From assembly GCA_036488815.1 (NCBI GenBank), contig DASXGX010000065.1, forward strand, positions 1-64,000: 64,000 bases of DNA, given 5' to 3'. The stretch's first letter is position 1; each line of letters starts with the position of its first letter. The notes under the pieces were generated by a model. It did not search any database, was not told the DNA's origin, and was given only the letters and a program-made list of their open reading frames with translations. Source of the DNA: Roseiarcus sp036488815 (lineage in GTDB: Bacteria > Pseudomonadota > Alphaproteobacteria > Rhizobiales > Beijerinckiaceae). The position numbers and the translations under genes were made by a program. This document shows positions 32,066 through 41,800 of the stretch, in pieces.

Positions 32066-33419
32066 GGCGCGCGAGCTTTCCACCCTCGGTGATCGGCAAT
32101 TCCGCAACGACGCGCAGGAACGAGGGCGCTTTGTGCGCCGGCAGCGCGGCGCGGCAGGCGGAGAGGATCTCGGCCTCCAGCCCTTCGCGAGCGACAACGC
32201 CTTCGCGCAAGACGACCTCGGCGGCGACCAGCGCTCCGGTGATCGGATTCTTGCGCGCGAAGACGCGGCTTGCGCGCACGGCGTCGTGAGCGTTGAGCGT
32301 CGCTTCGACCTCTTCGGGATGCACCTTCGCGCCGCCGACATTAATGACGCCGCCGCGCCGTCCGGCGAACAAGTAGCGATCGCCGCGCCGTTCGACGACG
32401 TCGCCCGTATCGACGAAGCCGTCCGCGTCATGCAGCGCCGGCGCCCCCCGCCCGAGATAGCGCAGAGCGGTTCGGTTGGAGCGGATGCGCAACGTCTCCT
32501 CGACGACCTTCATCGCGACGTCGCCGCCGCTCGCCTCGACGAGCGAAGCGGGAAAGCCCGCCCGGCCGTCCGCAACCGCGAAGGCGACGCCCGCCTCGGT
32601 CGAGGCGTAGGCGTGCTCGATCCGCGCGCGCGGATAAAGCGCCTTGAGCGAGGCGAGCACGGCGTCGTCGGCGATCTCGCCGGAAAACCGCACGGCGTCC
32701 GGATCGATGCAATGAGCCTTGGCGCTCATCAGGACTTTGCGCCAATGCGACGGCGTGCCCGAGATGTGCTTGACGCCGGCTTCGCCGAGCCGAACGAGAA
32801 AGGCGTCGACGCTCTCGCCCGGCGTGCTCAGCGTGAGCGATTCCGTCCCCGACAGCGCGCGCAGGAGAATTTGCAAGCCGCCATAACGGCGGATGTCGTA
32901 GAACGTCGCCCAGCGCTGCGCGCCTGCCGGCTGAAAAGCGCCGGTCAAGGTCAGAATCGTGTGCGCAACGAGCTTTGGCGGGCCGCTGGTTCCGGACGTC
33001 GGCATGACCCACTCGGTGACGAAGCGTCGCGCGCGCTCCGCCTCGAGCGGCGACAGCGGCAGACGGCAGGCGGCGACGACGTCGAAGCTCGCCTCAGGCG
33101 CCGGCGCGTCGCCGTCATGAACGAGCGCGTCGGCTTCCGCGTGGCGAGCCAGCGCATCGAGGCCGCGCATGTCGAGGCTCGGAGGGCAGAGAACGATGCG
33201 GCGCGCCAGGCCGTCGAGTTCGATCAGCGCAGCCGCCGCTTTCGTCATGTCGCTGACGGCGAGGACGACCGAGCGCCCCTCGAGGCGCGGCAAGTCGGCG
33301 CCGAGACTCGTGTTGAGCGCGAAGTCGTCCAGCCGCAGGACGCAATCGCGCGTCGCGATCGTGCGGTCGAGGCCGGCGCCGGCCTCCATGAGCCGCGCCA
33401 GCGTAAGCGCTTCAGACAC
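32058..33419 (-). CDS. AMP-forming acyl/aryl ligase (ANL superfamily)
   Basis: 453 residues. The P-loop is M-P-T-S-G-T-S-G-P-P-K-L; Y-A-S-T-E-A-G-V-A-F is the A5-type block, F-V-D-T-G-D-V-V the hinge and G-G-A-K-V-H-P-E-E-V-E the A8-type block. A lysine near the end (G-G-K-L-A-R) matches the catalytic A10 lysine. The N-terminal domain is short compared with acetyl-CoA synthetases. Its overlap with an ACP gene upstream suggests that it loads an acid onto that ACP. The acid is unknown. Confidence 0.88.
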   Translation of the reverse strand: MSEALTLARLMEAGAGLDRTIATRDCVLRLDDFALNTSLGADLPRLEGRSVVLAVSDMTKAAAALIELDGLARRIVLCPPSLDMRGLDALARHAEADALVHDGDAPAPEASFDVVAACRLPLSPLEAERARRFVTEWVMPTSGTSGPPKLVAHTILTLTGAFQPAGAQRWATFYDIRRYGGLQILLRALSGTESLTLSTPGESVDAFLVRLGEAGVKHISGTPSHWRKVLMSAKAHCIDPDAVRFSGEIADDAVLASLKALYPRARIEHAYASTEAGVAFAVADGRAGFPASLVEASGGDVAMKVVEETLRIRSNRTALRYLGRGAPALHDADGFVDTGDVVERRGDRYLFAGRRGGVINVGGAKVHPEEVEATLNAHDAVRASRVFARKNPITGALVAAEVVLREGVVAREGLEAEILSACRAALPAHKAPSFLRVVAELPITEGGKLARHG

Positions 33420-33657
33420 GAGCTTCGTCGTAGAAGGCGATCAATTCGCCGATCGTGTTGGGGAAGCGCGTCGTTTCGGATGTGGTGAAGGGGTCGGCGC
33501 CCAGCGCATCCTCCAGCCGCGCGACCAGAATCGCGAAGCACAGGGAATCCAGTCCCGACTCCATCAGCGGCAGGTCGTCGCTCAAGGGCGCGAGCGTCTT
33601 GCCCTGCTCGGCAGCGACGTCGCGTATAGCATCGAGGATTGTTAACCGCGCCGACAT
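33412..33657 (-). CDS. Acyl carrier protein
   Basis: 81 residues. The phosphopantetheine site is E-S-G-L-D-S38-L-C-F-A-I-L. Helix I (L-T-I-L-D-A-I-R-D-V-A) and the L-P-L-M-E-S-G segment are typical. The C-terminal half, D-P-F-T-T-S-E-T-T-R-F-P-N-T-I-G-E-L, resembles carrier proteins of special lipid or secondary pathways more than FabF-linked AcpP. It is the first gene of the minus-strand operon ACP, ligase, SDR; each pair overlaps by 8 bases. Confidence 0.9.
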   Translation of the reverse strand: MSARLTILDAIRDVAAEQGKTLAPLSDDLPLMESGLDSLCFAILVARLEDALGADPFTTSETTRFPNTIGELIAFYDEARV

Positions 33658-33746
33658 GCTTAGTGAACCTTCCGTTGAGACGTTTGATACACTCTACTAT
33701 GTTTCCCCAAGCGCGCGGCGCGGCAAATGGTTAGACGGTAAATTTC

Positions 33747-34628
33747 ATGGCCGACAACGGGTCGGGCGGCGTCGTCTGCCGTCTCATCGAGGAGCGCGAC
33801 ATCCCCGCCGTCCTCGACTGTCTGACGCGAGGCTTTCCGGAACGGCGGCGCGACTATTGGGCGCGCGGCCTCGAACGCCTTGCGCGGCTGCCGCGCGTCG
33901 ACGATCATCCGCAATATGGACGCCTGCTCGAAGCGAACGGCGCCGTGGTCGGCGTGATGCTCCAACTCTTCTCCGCCCGCGACGGGGCGCAAACACCGCG
34001 CTGCAATCTCTCGAGCTGGTTCGTCGATCCGGACTATCGCAGCTATGCCCACGCGCTGCATGCGCGCGCCATCGCGCGCCGCGAGATCGTCTATCTCAAC
34101 ATATCCGCCGCGCCTCACACTGTTCCCGCGCTCACTGCGCTCGGCTATCGCCGCTATACGGAGGGACAGTTCCTCTTCGCGCCGCTGCTCTCGCGCGGCG
34201 CGGCGAAAGCGCGCGTCGTCGCGTTCGCCGAGGATGCGGCGGAGGCGCAAGCGCTGTCGCCGAACGATCGCCGGCTGCTCGCCGACCACGCGGCGTTCGG
34301 CTGCGTCGCGCTGATCGGCGTGAAGGATGGCGCCGCGACGCCGCTGGTGTTCGAGAAGCGGACCATCTGGCGCGAAACGATCCCGTGCCTCCATGTCATC
34401 TACTGCCGCGACCCGAGCGACCTTGCGACCTTCTCCGGCGTGCTCGGCCGCTTTTTCGCGCGGCGCGGCCGCTTCGTCTGCGTGCTCGACGCCAATGGTC
34501 CGGTTCCCGGGCTCGCAGGCCGCTTCTTTGCTGGGCGCGAGCCGCGCTACTTCAAGGGCGCCAAGGGCGCGTCGGCGCCGCCGGCCTTCGACCTCGCCTA
34601 CACCGAACTCGTCGTGCTCGGCCGATAG
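33747..34628 (+). CDS. Acyltransferase-like (GNAT-type) protein
   Basis: 293 residues. The N-terminal half resembles a GNAT fold: C-R-L-I-E-E-R-D-I-P-A-V-L-D-C-L, then W-F-V-D-P-D-Y-R-S-Y-A. The C-terminal half has a second, similar-looking unit. The acetyl-CoA motif A is not clear, so this is a tentative family call. It is divergent from the ACP operon, 89 bases apart, and likely shares its control; the acyl group made there may be moved by this protein. Confidence 0.6.
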   Translation: MADNGSGGVVCRLIEERDIPAVLDCLTRGFPERRRDYWARGLERLARLPRVDDHPQYGRLLEANGAVVGVMLQLFSARDGAQTPRCNLSSWFVDPDYRSYAHALHARAIARREIVYLNISAAPHTVPALTALGYRRYTEGQFLFAPLLSRGAAKARVVAFAEDAAEAQALSPNDRRLLADHAAFGCVALIGVKDGAATPLVFEKRTIWRETIPCLHVIYCRDPSDLATFSGVLGRFFARRGRFVCVLDANGPVPGLAGRFFAGREPRYFKGAKGASAPPAFDLAYTELVVLGR

Positions 34629-34692
34629 GGAACCTTGCGAGGTGGCCTCGGTCGCGCAAAACTGCTAGCCGTCCATCAGGATGGAGGCGACG

Positions 34693-35298
34693 ATGACGGA
34701 CGAAGCCGCTCGGCACAAAGCCAAGATGGTCAAGCGCAAGGCGTTTCAGGACGCCGCCGTCGCCGCACGGCCGGTTCTCGCCAAGGGCCTGCTGATGGTC
34801 CACACGGGCCCGGGCAAGGGCAAGTCGACCGCCGCCTTCGGCCTCGCGTTGCGCGCCTTGGGGCGCGGCCAGCGCGTCGGCGTGGTGCAGTTCATCAAGG
34901 GCGCCTGGTCGACCGGCGAGCGAACGGCCTTCGAGCGGTTCGGCGATCAGATCGTCTGGCGCGTGATGGGCGAGGGCTTCACCTGGGAGACCCAGGATCG
35001 CGATCGCGACATCGCGGCGGCGCGCGCCGCTTGGGAGCAATCCTTGAGCCTGATGGCCGACCCGACGATCGGCCTCGTCGTCCTCGACGAGCTCAACATC
35101 GCGCTCCGCTACGAGTACCTCCCGCTCGACGAAGTCGTCGCCGCGCTGCGCGCGCGCCGCGAGGGCCTGCATGTCGTCGTCACCGGCCGCAACGCCAAGC
35201 CGGAGCTGATCGAAGCGGCCGATCTCGTGACCGAGATGAGCATGGTCAAACATCATTTCGACGCCGGCGTGCGCGCCCAGGAGGGGATCGAGTTTTGA
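34693..35298 (+). CDS. cobO: Cob(I)yrinic acid a,c-diamide adenosyltransferase
   Basis: CobO (CobA type) attaches the adenosyl group to the cobalt of corrin intermediates, with ATP. The P-loop is H-T-G-P-G-K-G-K-S-T-A-A-F-G; V-V-Q-F-I-K-G-A-W is also diagnostic, as are L-D-E-L-N-I-A-L and V-V-T-G-R-N-A. GGAGG at 34682-34687 precedes the ATG at 34693 by 6 bases, which favours it over the ATG at 34681. 201 residues. It is the first gene of the cobOQ unit; cobQ overlaps it. Confidence 0.95.
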   Translation: MTDEAARHKAKMVKRKAFQDAAVAARPVLAKGLLMVHTGPGKGKSTAAFGLALRALGRGQRVGVVQFIKGAWSTGERTAFERFGDQIVWRVMGEGFTWETQDRDRDIAAARAAWEQSLSLMADPTIGLVVLDELNIALRYEYLPLDEVVAALRARREGLHVVVTGRNAKPELIEAADLVTEMSMVKHHFDAGVRAQEGIEF

Positions 35299-36752
35299 CG
35301 CACGCCCGCGCGCTGATGTTTCAAGGCACCGGTTCGGACGTCGGCAAGTCGCTCATCGTCGCCGGCCTCTGCCGCGCCTTCGCCGCGCGCGGCCTCAAGG
35401 TCCGCCCGTTCAAGCCGCAAAACATGTCGAACAACGCCGCCGTCACTGCAGACGGCGGGGAGATCGGCCGGGCCCAGGCGCTGCAAGCGCGCGCCTGCGG
35501 CGTCGCGCCGAGCGTGCACATGAATCCGGTGCTGCTGAAGCCGCAGAGCGAGATCGGCGCGCAGGTCGTCGTGCAGGGCCGCGTCGTCGGCGCCCGTGAG
35601 GCACGCGCCTATCGCGAGCTCGCGCCGCAATTGATGACCGCCGTGCTCGACAGCTTCGCGCGCCTGAAGGCCGACGCCGACCTCGTGCTGATCGAAGGCG
35701 CCGGCAGCGCGGCGGAAGTCAATCTGCGCGCGCGCGACATCGCCAACATGGGCTTCGCACGCGAGACGCGAACGCCGGTCGTGCTGATCGGCGACATCGA
35801 CCGCGGCGGCGTCATCGCGCAGATCGTCGGCACGAAGGCGGTGCTCGCCGCCGATGACGTCGACATGATCGTCGGCTTCCTCGTCAACAAGTTTCGCGGC
35901 GATGCGCGGCTATTCGACGACGGGATGCGCTTCATCGCCGAGCGCACCTCGTGGTCCGCGCTCGGTCTCGTGCCGTTTTTCCGCGGCGCGCACCGGCTGC
36001 CCGCTGAGGACGCGATGGGCCTCGATCGCGCTGGCGAAGATGATCGAGCAGGCGTCACGATCGCGGCGCCGCGGCTCGCGCGCATCGCCAATTTCGACGA
36101 TTTCGATCCGCTACGTCTCGAGCCCGGCGTGCGGCTCGTCATGGTGGCTCCGGGCGACCCCCTTCCCATCGCCGATCTCGTCATTCTACCGGGGAGCAAG
36201 GCGACAATCGCCGATCTCGCCTTCTTGCGCGCGCAAGGATGGGACATCGATCTACTGGCTCACGTTCGGCGCGGCGGGCGCGTGCTCGGGCTCTGCGGCG
36301 GCTATCAGATGCTCGGCCGGCGCATCGCGGATCCGGACGGCATCGAAGGCCCGCCGGCGGAGGTCGAAGGCCTCGGCCTGCTCGACGTCGAGACCGTGAT
36401 GACGGGCGACAAGGCGCTGAGGTCGGTGGCGGGCGCGTGCCTCGCCAACGGCGCTTCGTTCCAGGGCTACGAAATGCATATCGGCCGCACGGCGGGACCG
36501 GATTGCGACCGCCCGCTCCTGCGCCTCTCCGACGGCCGGGAGGACGGGGCGACGTCGCCCGACGGCCGCGTCATGGGCGCGTATGCGCACGGACTGTTCG
36601 CCAACGACGCGCAGCGCGCGGCCTGGCTCGCCCCGCTCGGCGCGTCGAGCGAACTTGCCTACGAGGCGACGGTGGAGCGCACGCTCGACGAGCTTGCCGC
36701 GCATCTGGGCGAGCATGTCGATCTCGACCGGCTGCTCAGCCTCGCACGATGA
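35295..36752 (+). CDS. cobQ: Cobyric acid synthase
   Basis: CobQ amidates four side chains of adenosylcobyrinic a,c-diamide with glutamine and ATP. The 485 residues have an N-terminal synthetase domain (F-Q-G-T-G-S-D-V-G-K-S, then F-K-P-Q-N-M-S-N-N-A) and a C-terminal class-I amidotransferase domain with the nucleophile in L-G-L-C-G-G-Y-Q-M-L-G. The start is TTG 35295, which overlaps the cobO TGA (TTGA). The 3' end overlaps the convergent cobD end by 17 bases. Confidence 0.95.
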   Translation: MTHARALMFQGTGSDVGKSLIVAGLCRAFAARGLKVRPFKPQNMSNNAAVTADGGEIGRAQALQARACGVAPSVHMNPVLLKPQSEIGAQVVVQGRVVGAREARAYRELAPQLMTAVLDSFARLKADADLVLIEGAGSAAEVNLRARDIANMGFARETRTPVVLIGDIDRGGVIAQIVGTKAVLAADDVDMIVGFLVNKFRGDARLFDDGMRFIAERTSWSALGLVPFFRGAHRLPAEDAMGLDRAGEDDRAGVTIAAPRLARIANFDDFDPLRLEPGVRLVMVAPGDPLPIADLVILPGSKATIADLAFLRAQGWDIDLLAHVRRGGRVLGLCGGYQMLGRRIADPDGIEGPPAEVEGLGLLDVETVMTGDKALRSVAGACLANGASFQGYEMHIGRTAGPDCDRPLLRLSDGREDGATSPDGRVMGAYAHGLFANDAQRAAWLAPLGASSELAYEATVERTLDELAAHLGEHVDLDRLLSLAR

Positions 36753-37710
36753 GCGCCAGCGCCAACAGCGCGACCGCCTCGATGACGCAGGCGGCGCGAT
36801 AGAGCGCCAGCCCCCGCTTGATGTCCGACGCCGTCGCCGCCGCGCGGCCCGCGCCCATATAGGCGTCGTCGACGCGCGTTTCGCCGTAGACGCGCGGCCC
36901 CGCGAGCTTCAGCCCCAGCGCCCCCGCCATCGCCGCCTCGGGCCAGCCCGCGTTGGGCGAGCGATGCAAGCGCGCGTCGCGGCGGATCGCGCGCCAACCG
37001 TCAGCCGGCCGGGCGTCGGGGATGAACATGGCGGCGATCAGCAGCCAGAGCGCCGCGAGACGCGAGGCCGGCAGATTGACGAGATCATCGAGCCGCGCCG
37101 CCGCCCAGCCGAAGGCGTGATACCGCTCGTTACGATGGCCGATCATACTGTCGGCGTTGTTGATCGCCTTGTAGAGCGCGCCGGCCGGCAGGCCGCCGAG
37201 CGCGAGCCAGAACAGCGGCGCGACGATTCCGTCCGAGAAATTTTCGGCCAGGCTCTCGAGTGCGGCGCGCGCGACGCCCGCTTCATCGAGCGTAGCGACA
37301 TTGCGCCCGACGATGCGCGAAACCGCCTCGCGGCCAGCGGCAAGGCCGTCCCGCTCCAAGGCGAGGGCGACCGCGCGCACATGCTCGTCGAGGCTGCGCT
37401 GCGCCGGCAGGCTCGCGCCGATCACGGCGAGCGCGGCAAGGCCGAGAAGCCCGCGCGGCGCGATCCAAACGACCGCGCCGGCGAGCGCCGCGACCGGGGC
37501 GAGGTAGAGCGCGAGCGCGAGAACGCCCGCCGCGCGGCGAAGCGCGAAGGAGACGGCGGGACGGTTGAGCCGCGCCTCCAGGAAAGCGAGCCATGCGCCC
37601 ATCCAGGTGACGGGATGCCGGATCGCGCGATAAAGAGGCGCGGGATAGCCGACCGCCGCCTCGATCAGGCAGGCGGCCAATGCGAGCGTCGGCGACGGAG
37701 CGAAAATCAT
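36736..37710 (-). CDS. cobD: Adenosylcobinamide-phosphate synthase
   Basis: CobD (CbiB) joins aminopropanol phosphate to adenosylcobyric acid in the membrane. The 324 residues have about five membrane helices, the block H-P-V-T-W-M-G-A, N-F-S-D-G-I-V-A-P, and Y-K-A-I-N-N-A-D-S-M-I-G-H. C-terminal V-Y-G-E and Y-M-G-A-G follow. Its ATG (37710-37708) shares bases with the cobC ATG on the other strand, so no separate intergenic region exists. The other end overlaps cobQ. Confidence 0.94.
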   Translation of the reverse strand: MIFAPSPTLALAACLIEAAVGYPAPLYRAIRHPVTWMGAWLAFLEARLNRPAVSFALRRAAGVLALALYLAPVAALAGAVVWIAPRGLLGLAALAVIGASLPAQRSLDEHVRAVALALERDGLAAGREAVSRIVGRNVATLDEAGVARAALESLAENFSDGIVAPLFWLALGGLPAGALYKAINNADSMIGHRNERYHAFGWAAARLDDLVNLPASRLAALWLLIAAMFIPDARPADGWRAIRRDARLHRSPNAGWPEAAMAGALGLKLAGPRVYGETRVDDAYMGAGRAAATASDIKRGLALYRAACVIEAVALLALALIVRG

Positions 37711-38728
37711 GACGGCGGCGACGCCCTTCCCTGGATTCGAGGCGCTGGCCTATCACGGCGGCGATCTCGCCGTCGCGCGCCGTCTCGCTCCTGATGCGCC
37801 GGAGCCTTGGATCGATCTCTCCACCGGAATCAACCCGCACCCGTATCCCCTGCCCGTCCTTGCGCCGGAGGCCTGGACCCGCTTGCCGGATCGCGAAAGC
37901 GTCGCGCGGCTGGAAGCGGCGGCGGCGGCGCGCTACAGCGCGCCTGACCCGGCGCAACTCGTCGCGGCCGCCGGCTCGCAACAGATCATTCAGACGCTCG
38001 CGCGCCTGCTTCCAGCCCGGCGGGTCGGCGTGCTTGGCGCGACCTACGCCGGCCATGAGCGCGCCTGGCGCGCCGCCGGGGCCGTGGTCGAGCGCGTCGA
38101 GGACGCCGTGCGGCTCGCCGATTTCGACGTTGGCGTCATCGTCAATCCCAACAACCCCGACGGCCGCGTCGTCGACAAGGACCGGCTATTCGCGCTCGCC
38201 GAGGCCCTCGCGGCGCACGGGAGAACGCTGATCGTCGACGAAGCCTTCATGGATTTCGACGCCTCAGTGCAGTCGCTTGCCCCCAATCTGCCCGATGGCG
38301 CGATCGTCCTGCGTTCGTTCGGCAAGGCCTATGGCGTCGCTGGGCTGCGGCTTGGCTTCGCCGTCGCGCCGCTTGCCGTCGCCGACCGGCTGCGCGCCGC
38401 CCTCGGCCCCTGGGCGGTCAGCGGCCCGGCGATCGCCATAGGGCGTCTAGCGCTGGCGGACGCGGCGTGGCTCGCCTCCGCGCAAGCGCGGCTCGCCGCC
38501 GATGCCGCGCGGCTCGACTGGCTGCTGGTCGACCGCGGCTGGACAATTCTCGGCGGCACGAAGCTGTTCCGCCTCGCCGAGCGCCGCGACGCGCGGGTGG
38601 TCTTCGAGCGACTGCTGCGGGCGGGCGTGCTCACGCGCCCCTTCGCCGAATCGCCGCAGCGGCTGCGCTTCGGCCTGCCGGCCACGGGCGAACATTGGGA
38701 GCGGCTGACGGCGGCGCTGGCCGGCTGA
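37709..38728 (+). CDS. cobC: Threonine-phosphate decarboxylase-like aminotransferase
   Basis: CobC/CobD(Salmonella)-type PLP enzyme that decarboxylates L-threonine phosphate to aminopropanol phosphate for CobD. The 339 residues show class I/II aminotransferase blocks: Y-H-G-G-D-L at residue 15, D-L-S-T-G-I-N-P, I-V-N-P-N-N-P-D-G-R, V-D-E-A-F-M-D-F and the PLP lysine in R-S-F-G-K-A-Y-G. A CGGAG lies 9 bases before the ATG. It is divergent from cobD. Confidence 0.92.
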   Translation: MTAATPFPGFEALAYHGGDLAVARRLAPDAPEPWIDLSTGINPHPYPLPVLAPEAWTRLPDRESVARLEAAAAARYSAPDPAQLVAAAGSQQIIQTLARLLPARRVGVLGATYAGHERAWRAAGAVVERVEDAVRLADFDVGVIVNPNNPDGRVVDKDRLFALAEALAAHGRTLIVDEAFMDFDASVQSLAPNLPDGAIVLRSFGKAYGVAGLRLGFAVAPLAVADRLRAALGPWAVSGPAIAIGRLALADAAWLASAQARLAADAARLDWLLVDRGWTILGGTKLFRLAERRDARVVFERLLRAGVLTRPFAESPQRLRFGLPATGEHWERLTAALAG

Positions 38729-38816
38729 AGCTTTCCGGGGACAGTTCCCGTTCCCGTCTTGTCTCGCCGTCTTTGCGGGGCCACAAAGGGCGTTTCGGAA
38801 CGACTCACAGGGCCGC

Positions 38817-41800
38817 GTGACCGCCCCAAACGTCTTCACCATTGCCGCGGGCGAACCTTTCCTGCCGACCCTCGCCCGGGCGCTGATCGGCGGGACGCTC
38901 CTCGCCGGCTTTCCCGGCGCGGGCGGCCCGCTCGACCTCGCCAGCGCGACGATCTACGTGCCGACTCAGCGCGCCGCCGTGGCGCTGACGAGCGCCCTGG
39001 TCGCTGCGAGCGGTGGCACGAGCCTGATCCTGCCGCGCATCGCCCCGCTCGGCGCCTTCGAGCCGACGCCCGGCGAACTCGGCCTCGGCCGGCTGGAAGA
39101 CGTGCCCAGCGCCATTGCGCCGGACGCCGTCGGCGAACTCACGCGGCACATGACTCTCGCCCGCCTCATCCGCGCCTGGGGCGAGGCGCTGCGCGGCGCG
39201 ATCTGCCGCGTCGAACACGACGGGCGGAAGGTGTTCGACGAAAGCGAACCGGCGCTGGTGGCGACCAGCCCGGCGCAGGCCTTCTCGCTCGCGGGCGATC
39301 TGGCGGCCCTGATCGACGATTTCCTGATCGAAGGCGTCGATCCCCAGCAGCTCGAAACGCTGGTCGCTGACGCCTTCGACCCCTATTGGCGGATCACGCT
39401 CGACTTTCTCAAGATCGCCTTCGCGCAATGGCCGGCCTGGCTCGCCGAGCGCGGGCTGATCGATCGCGTAGGCCGCGGCGCGCTCATGGTCGAGAACGAA
39501 ATCCGCGCGCTCGAGGGCGCCCAGCGCGGGCCGACGATCATCGCCGGCTCGACCGGAACCAACCGCGCCACCGCCCGCCTGATCGGCGCGATCGCGCGAG
39601 CGCCGTTCGGCGCCGTCGTGCTGCCGAATCTCGATCTGACGCTGGACGCCCGCGCCTGGACGATGATCGGCGCGGTCGAGGACGGCGGGATGGGCGTCGC
39701 CGGTCATCCCCAGGCGGCGATGCGTCGCCTCCTCGATCTGATCGGCGTCGCCCGTGAGGAGGTTCGTCCGCTGGGCACGCCCTCCCCGGCGCTGCAGGCG
39801 CGAGCGCGTTACCTCAGCGAAGCGTTGCGCCCAGCCGATTCGACCGACGCCTGGGGCGAGCGCCGCGCCGCCGATGGCCTCGCGGATGGCCTGCGACAGG
39901 TCTCGATCCTGGTCGCCGAGGACGAAAACGACGAAGCGCTAGCGCTCGCCGTCGCCATGCGGGAAACGCTGGAGACGCCCGGCAAGACCGCGGCCTTGAT
40001 CACGCCCGACGTCGCCATCGCCCGGCGCGTCTCGGCGGAGCTGGCGCGCTGGGGCGTCGAGGTCGAGGATTCGGCTGGCCGGGCGCTCGGCGAGACGGAG
40101 GCCGGCGTCTTCGCCCGTCTCGCGCTGGCGGCGGCGCGCGACGATGAGCCGCTCCCCCTCGTCGCGCTGCTTGCCCATCCGCTCGCCCGTCTCGGCCGCG
40201 AGCCGGAAGCCTTGCGCGCCGCCGCGCGGGCGCTCGAACTCGGCGTGCTGCGCGCCGTCCTGCCGCCGTCGGGTTTGCGCGACATCGACGCTCTGATGAA
40301 AAGCGCGCGCGACGCGGCGAGCGACCGCTACGCGCACGAGGCGCGGCAGCGCCTCGCCGCGGCCGACTGGAGCGCCGCCGAGACGCTGCTATGCGATTGC
40401 GCCGCGGCGCTCGCGCCGCTGCGCGCACTCCGCCCCGACGCGCCGCTCGGCGACTTCATCGCCGCCCACCGGGGGGCGCTCGATGCGCTGACGCGCCAAG
40501 CCGGCGAAGACCTAAGCGACGAGCGATGGAGCGAGGCCTACGGCGGCGATGCGCTGCGCGAGCTCTTCGAGGAGTGGGCTGAGGGCGCCGAAGGCGGCTT
40601 TGCTTGCAGCCTCGCCGACTACGCGGCGCTGTTCGAGACGGTAATTTGCGGCGAGCGGGCGCCCGCCGGCCGCGCCGGCCATCCCCGCCTTCAGATCCTC
40701 GGCCTGCTCGAGGCGCGCTTGCTGTCGTTCGATCGCGTTCTGCTCGCCGGCCTCGACGAGGCGATCTGGCCGCCGGCCGCCCAGACGGACGCCTTTCTCA
40801 ATCGCCCGATGCGCGCGGCGCTTGGCCTTTCCGCCCCGGAGCGGCGCATCGGCCAGACCGCGCATGATTTCGTCGCCGCGCTCGGCGCGCCGGAAGCAAT
40901 CGTCAGCCGCGCGAAGAAGCGCGGCGGAGCGCCGACCGTCGCCTCGCGGTTCCTGCAACGCATGGGCGCCGTCGCGGGCGAAGCGGCGATGGCGGAAGCG
41001 GAGGCGCGCGGCGCGATCCCCCTCGCCTGGGCGCGCTCGCTCGACCGGCCCGCACGGTTCAGCCAGGCGCCGCGCCCCGCGCCGAAACCGCCGCGCGCGC
41101 TGCGCCCGACGCGGCTCAGCGTCACCCGCATCGAGACCCTGCGACGCGACCCTTACGCGATCTTCGCCGAACACGTTCTGCGCTTGAGCCCGCTCGATCC
41201 GATCGGCGCCGCCGCGGGCCCGCGCGAGGTCGGCAACGTCTGGCACGGCGCGCTGCAAGACTTCTCCGAGGCATTCCCCGCCGGAGACCTGCCCGCCGAC
41301 GCGCTGGAGCGGCTCATCGGCATCGCGGAGACGCGCTTTGCGCCGCTGCTCGCCGATCCCTCGTTCCGCGCGATGAACTGGCCGCGCATCGCGCAAGGAT
41401 TTGCCGCCTTTCTCGCCTTCGATACGAGGCGGCGCGCGGGCGCCGAGCGCATCCTGATCGAACAGAGCGGGCGTCTCGACATTACCCTCCCCGACGGCTC
41501 GAACTTCGCCCTGACCGCGCGCGCCGACCGTATCGAACAGCTTCGCGGAGGCGGGGCGGCGCTGATCGACTACAAGACTGGCGCGCCGCCGGGAAAACGC
41601 GAGGTTCAGGTCGGCTTCGCCCCGCAGCTCACGCTCGAGGCGGCGATGCTCGCGCGCGGCGGCTTTGCCGGATTGACTGGCCTCAAGGCGATCGAAGCCC
41701 TGTACTTCAAGCTCGGCGGCCCGTCGGGCGGCGAAGTGAAGTTGCTCGACTTCAAGGATGTGAGTTTCGCCGAGGTCGTCGAGTTGCACTTCGAGGGGCT

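Noticed and set aside
34629..34692. Cobalamin riboswitch before cobO
   Set aside because: Only 64 bases separate the genes, far too short for the aptamer, and no B12-box sequence is seen.
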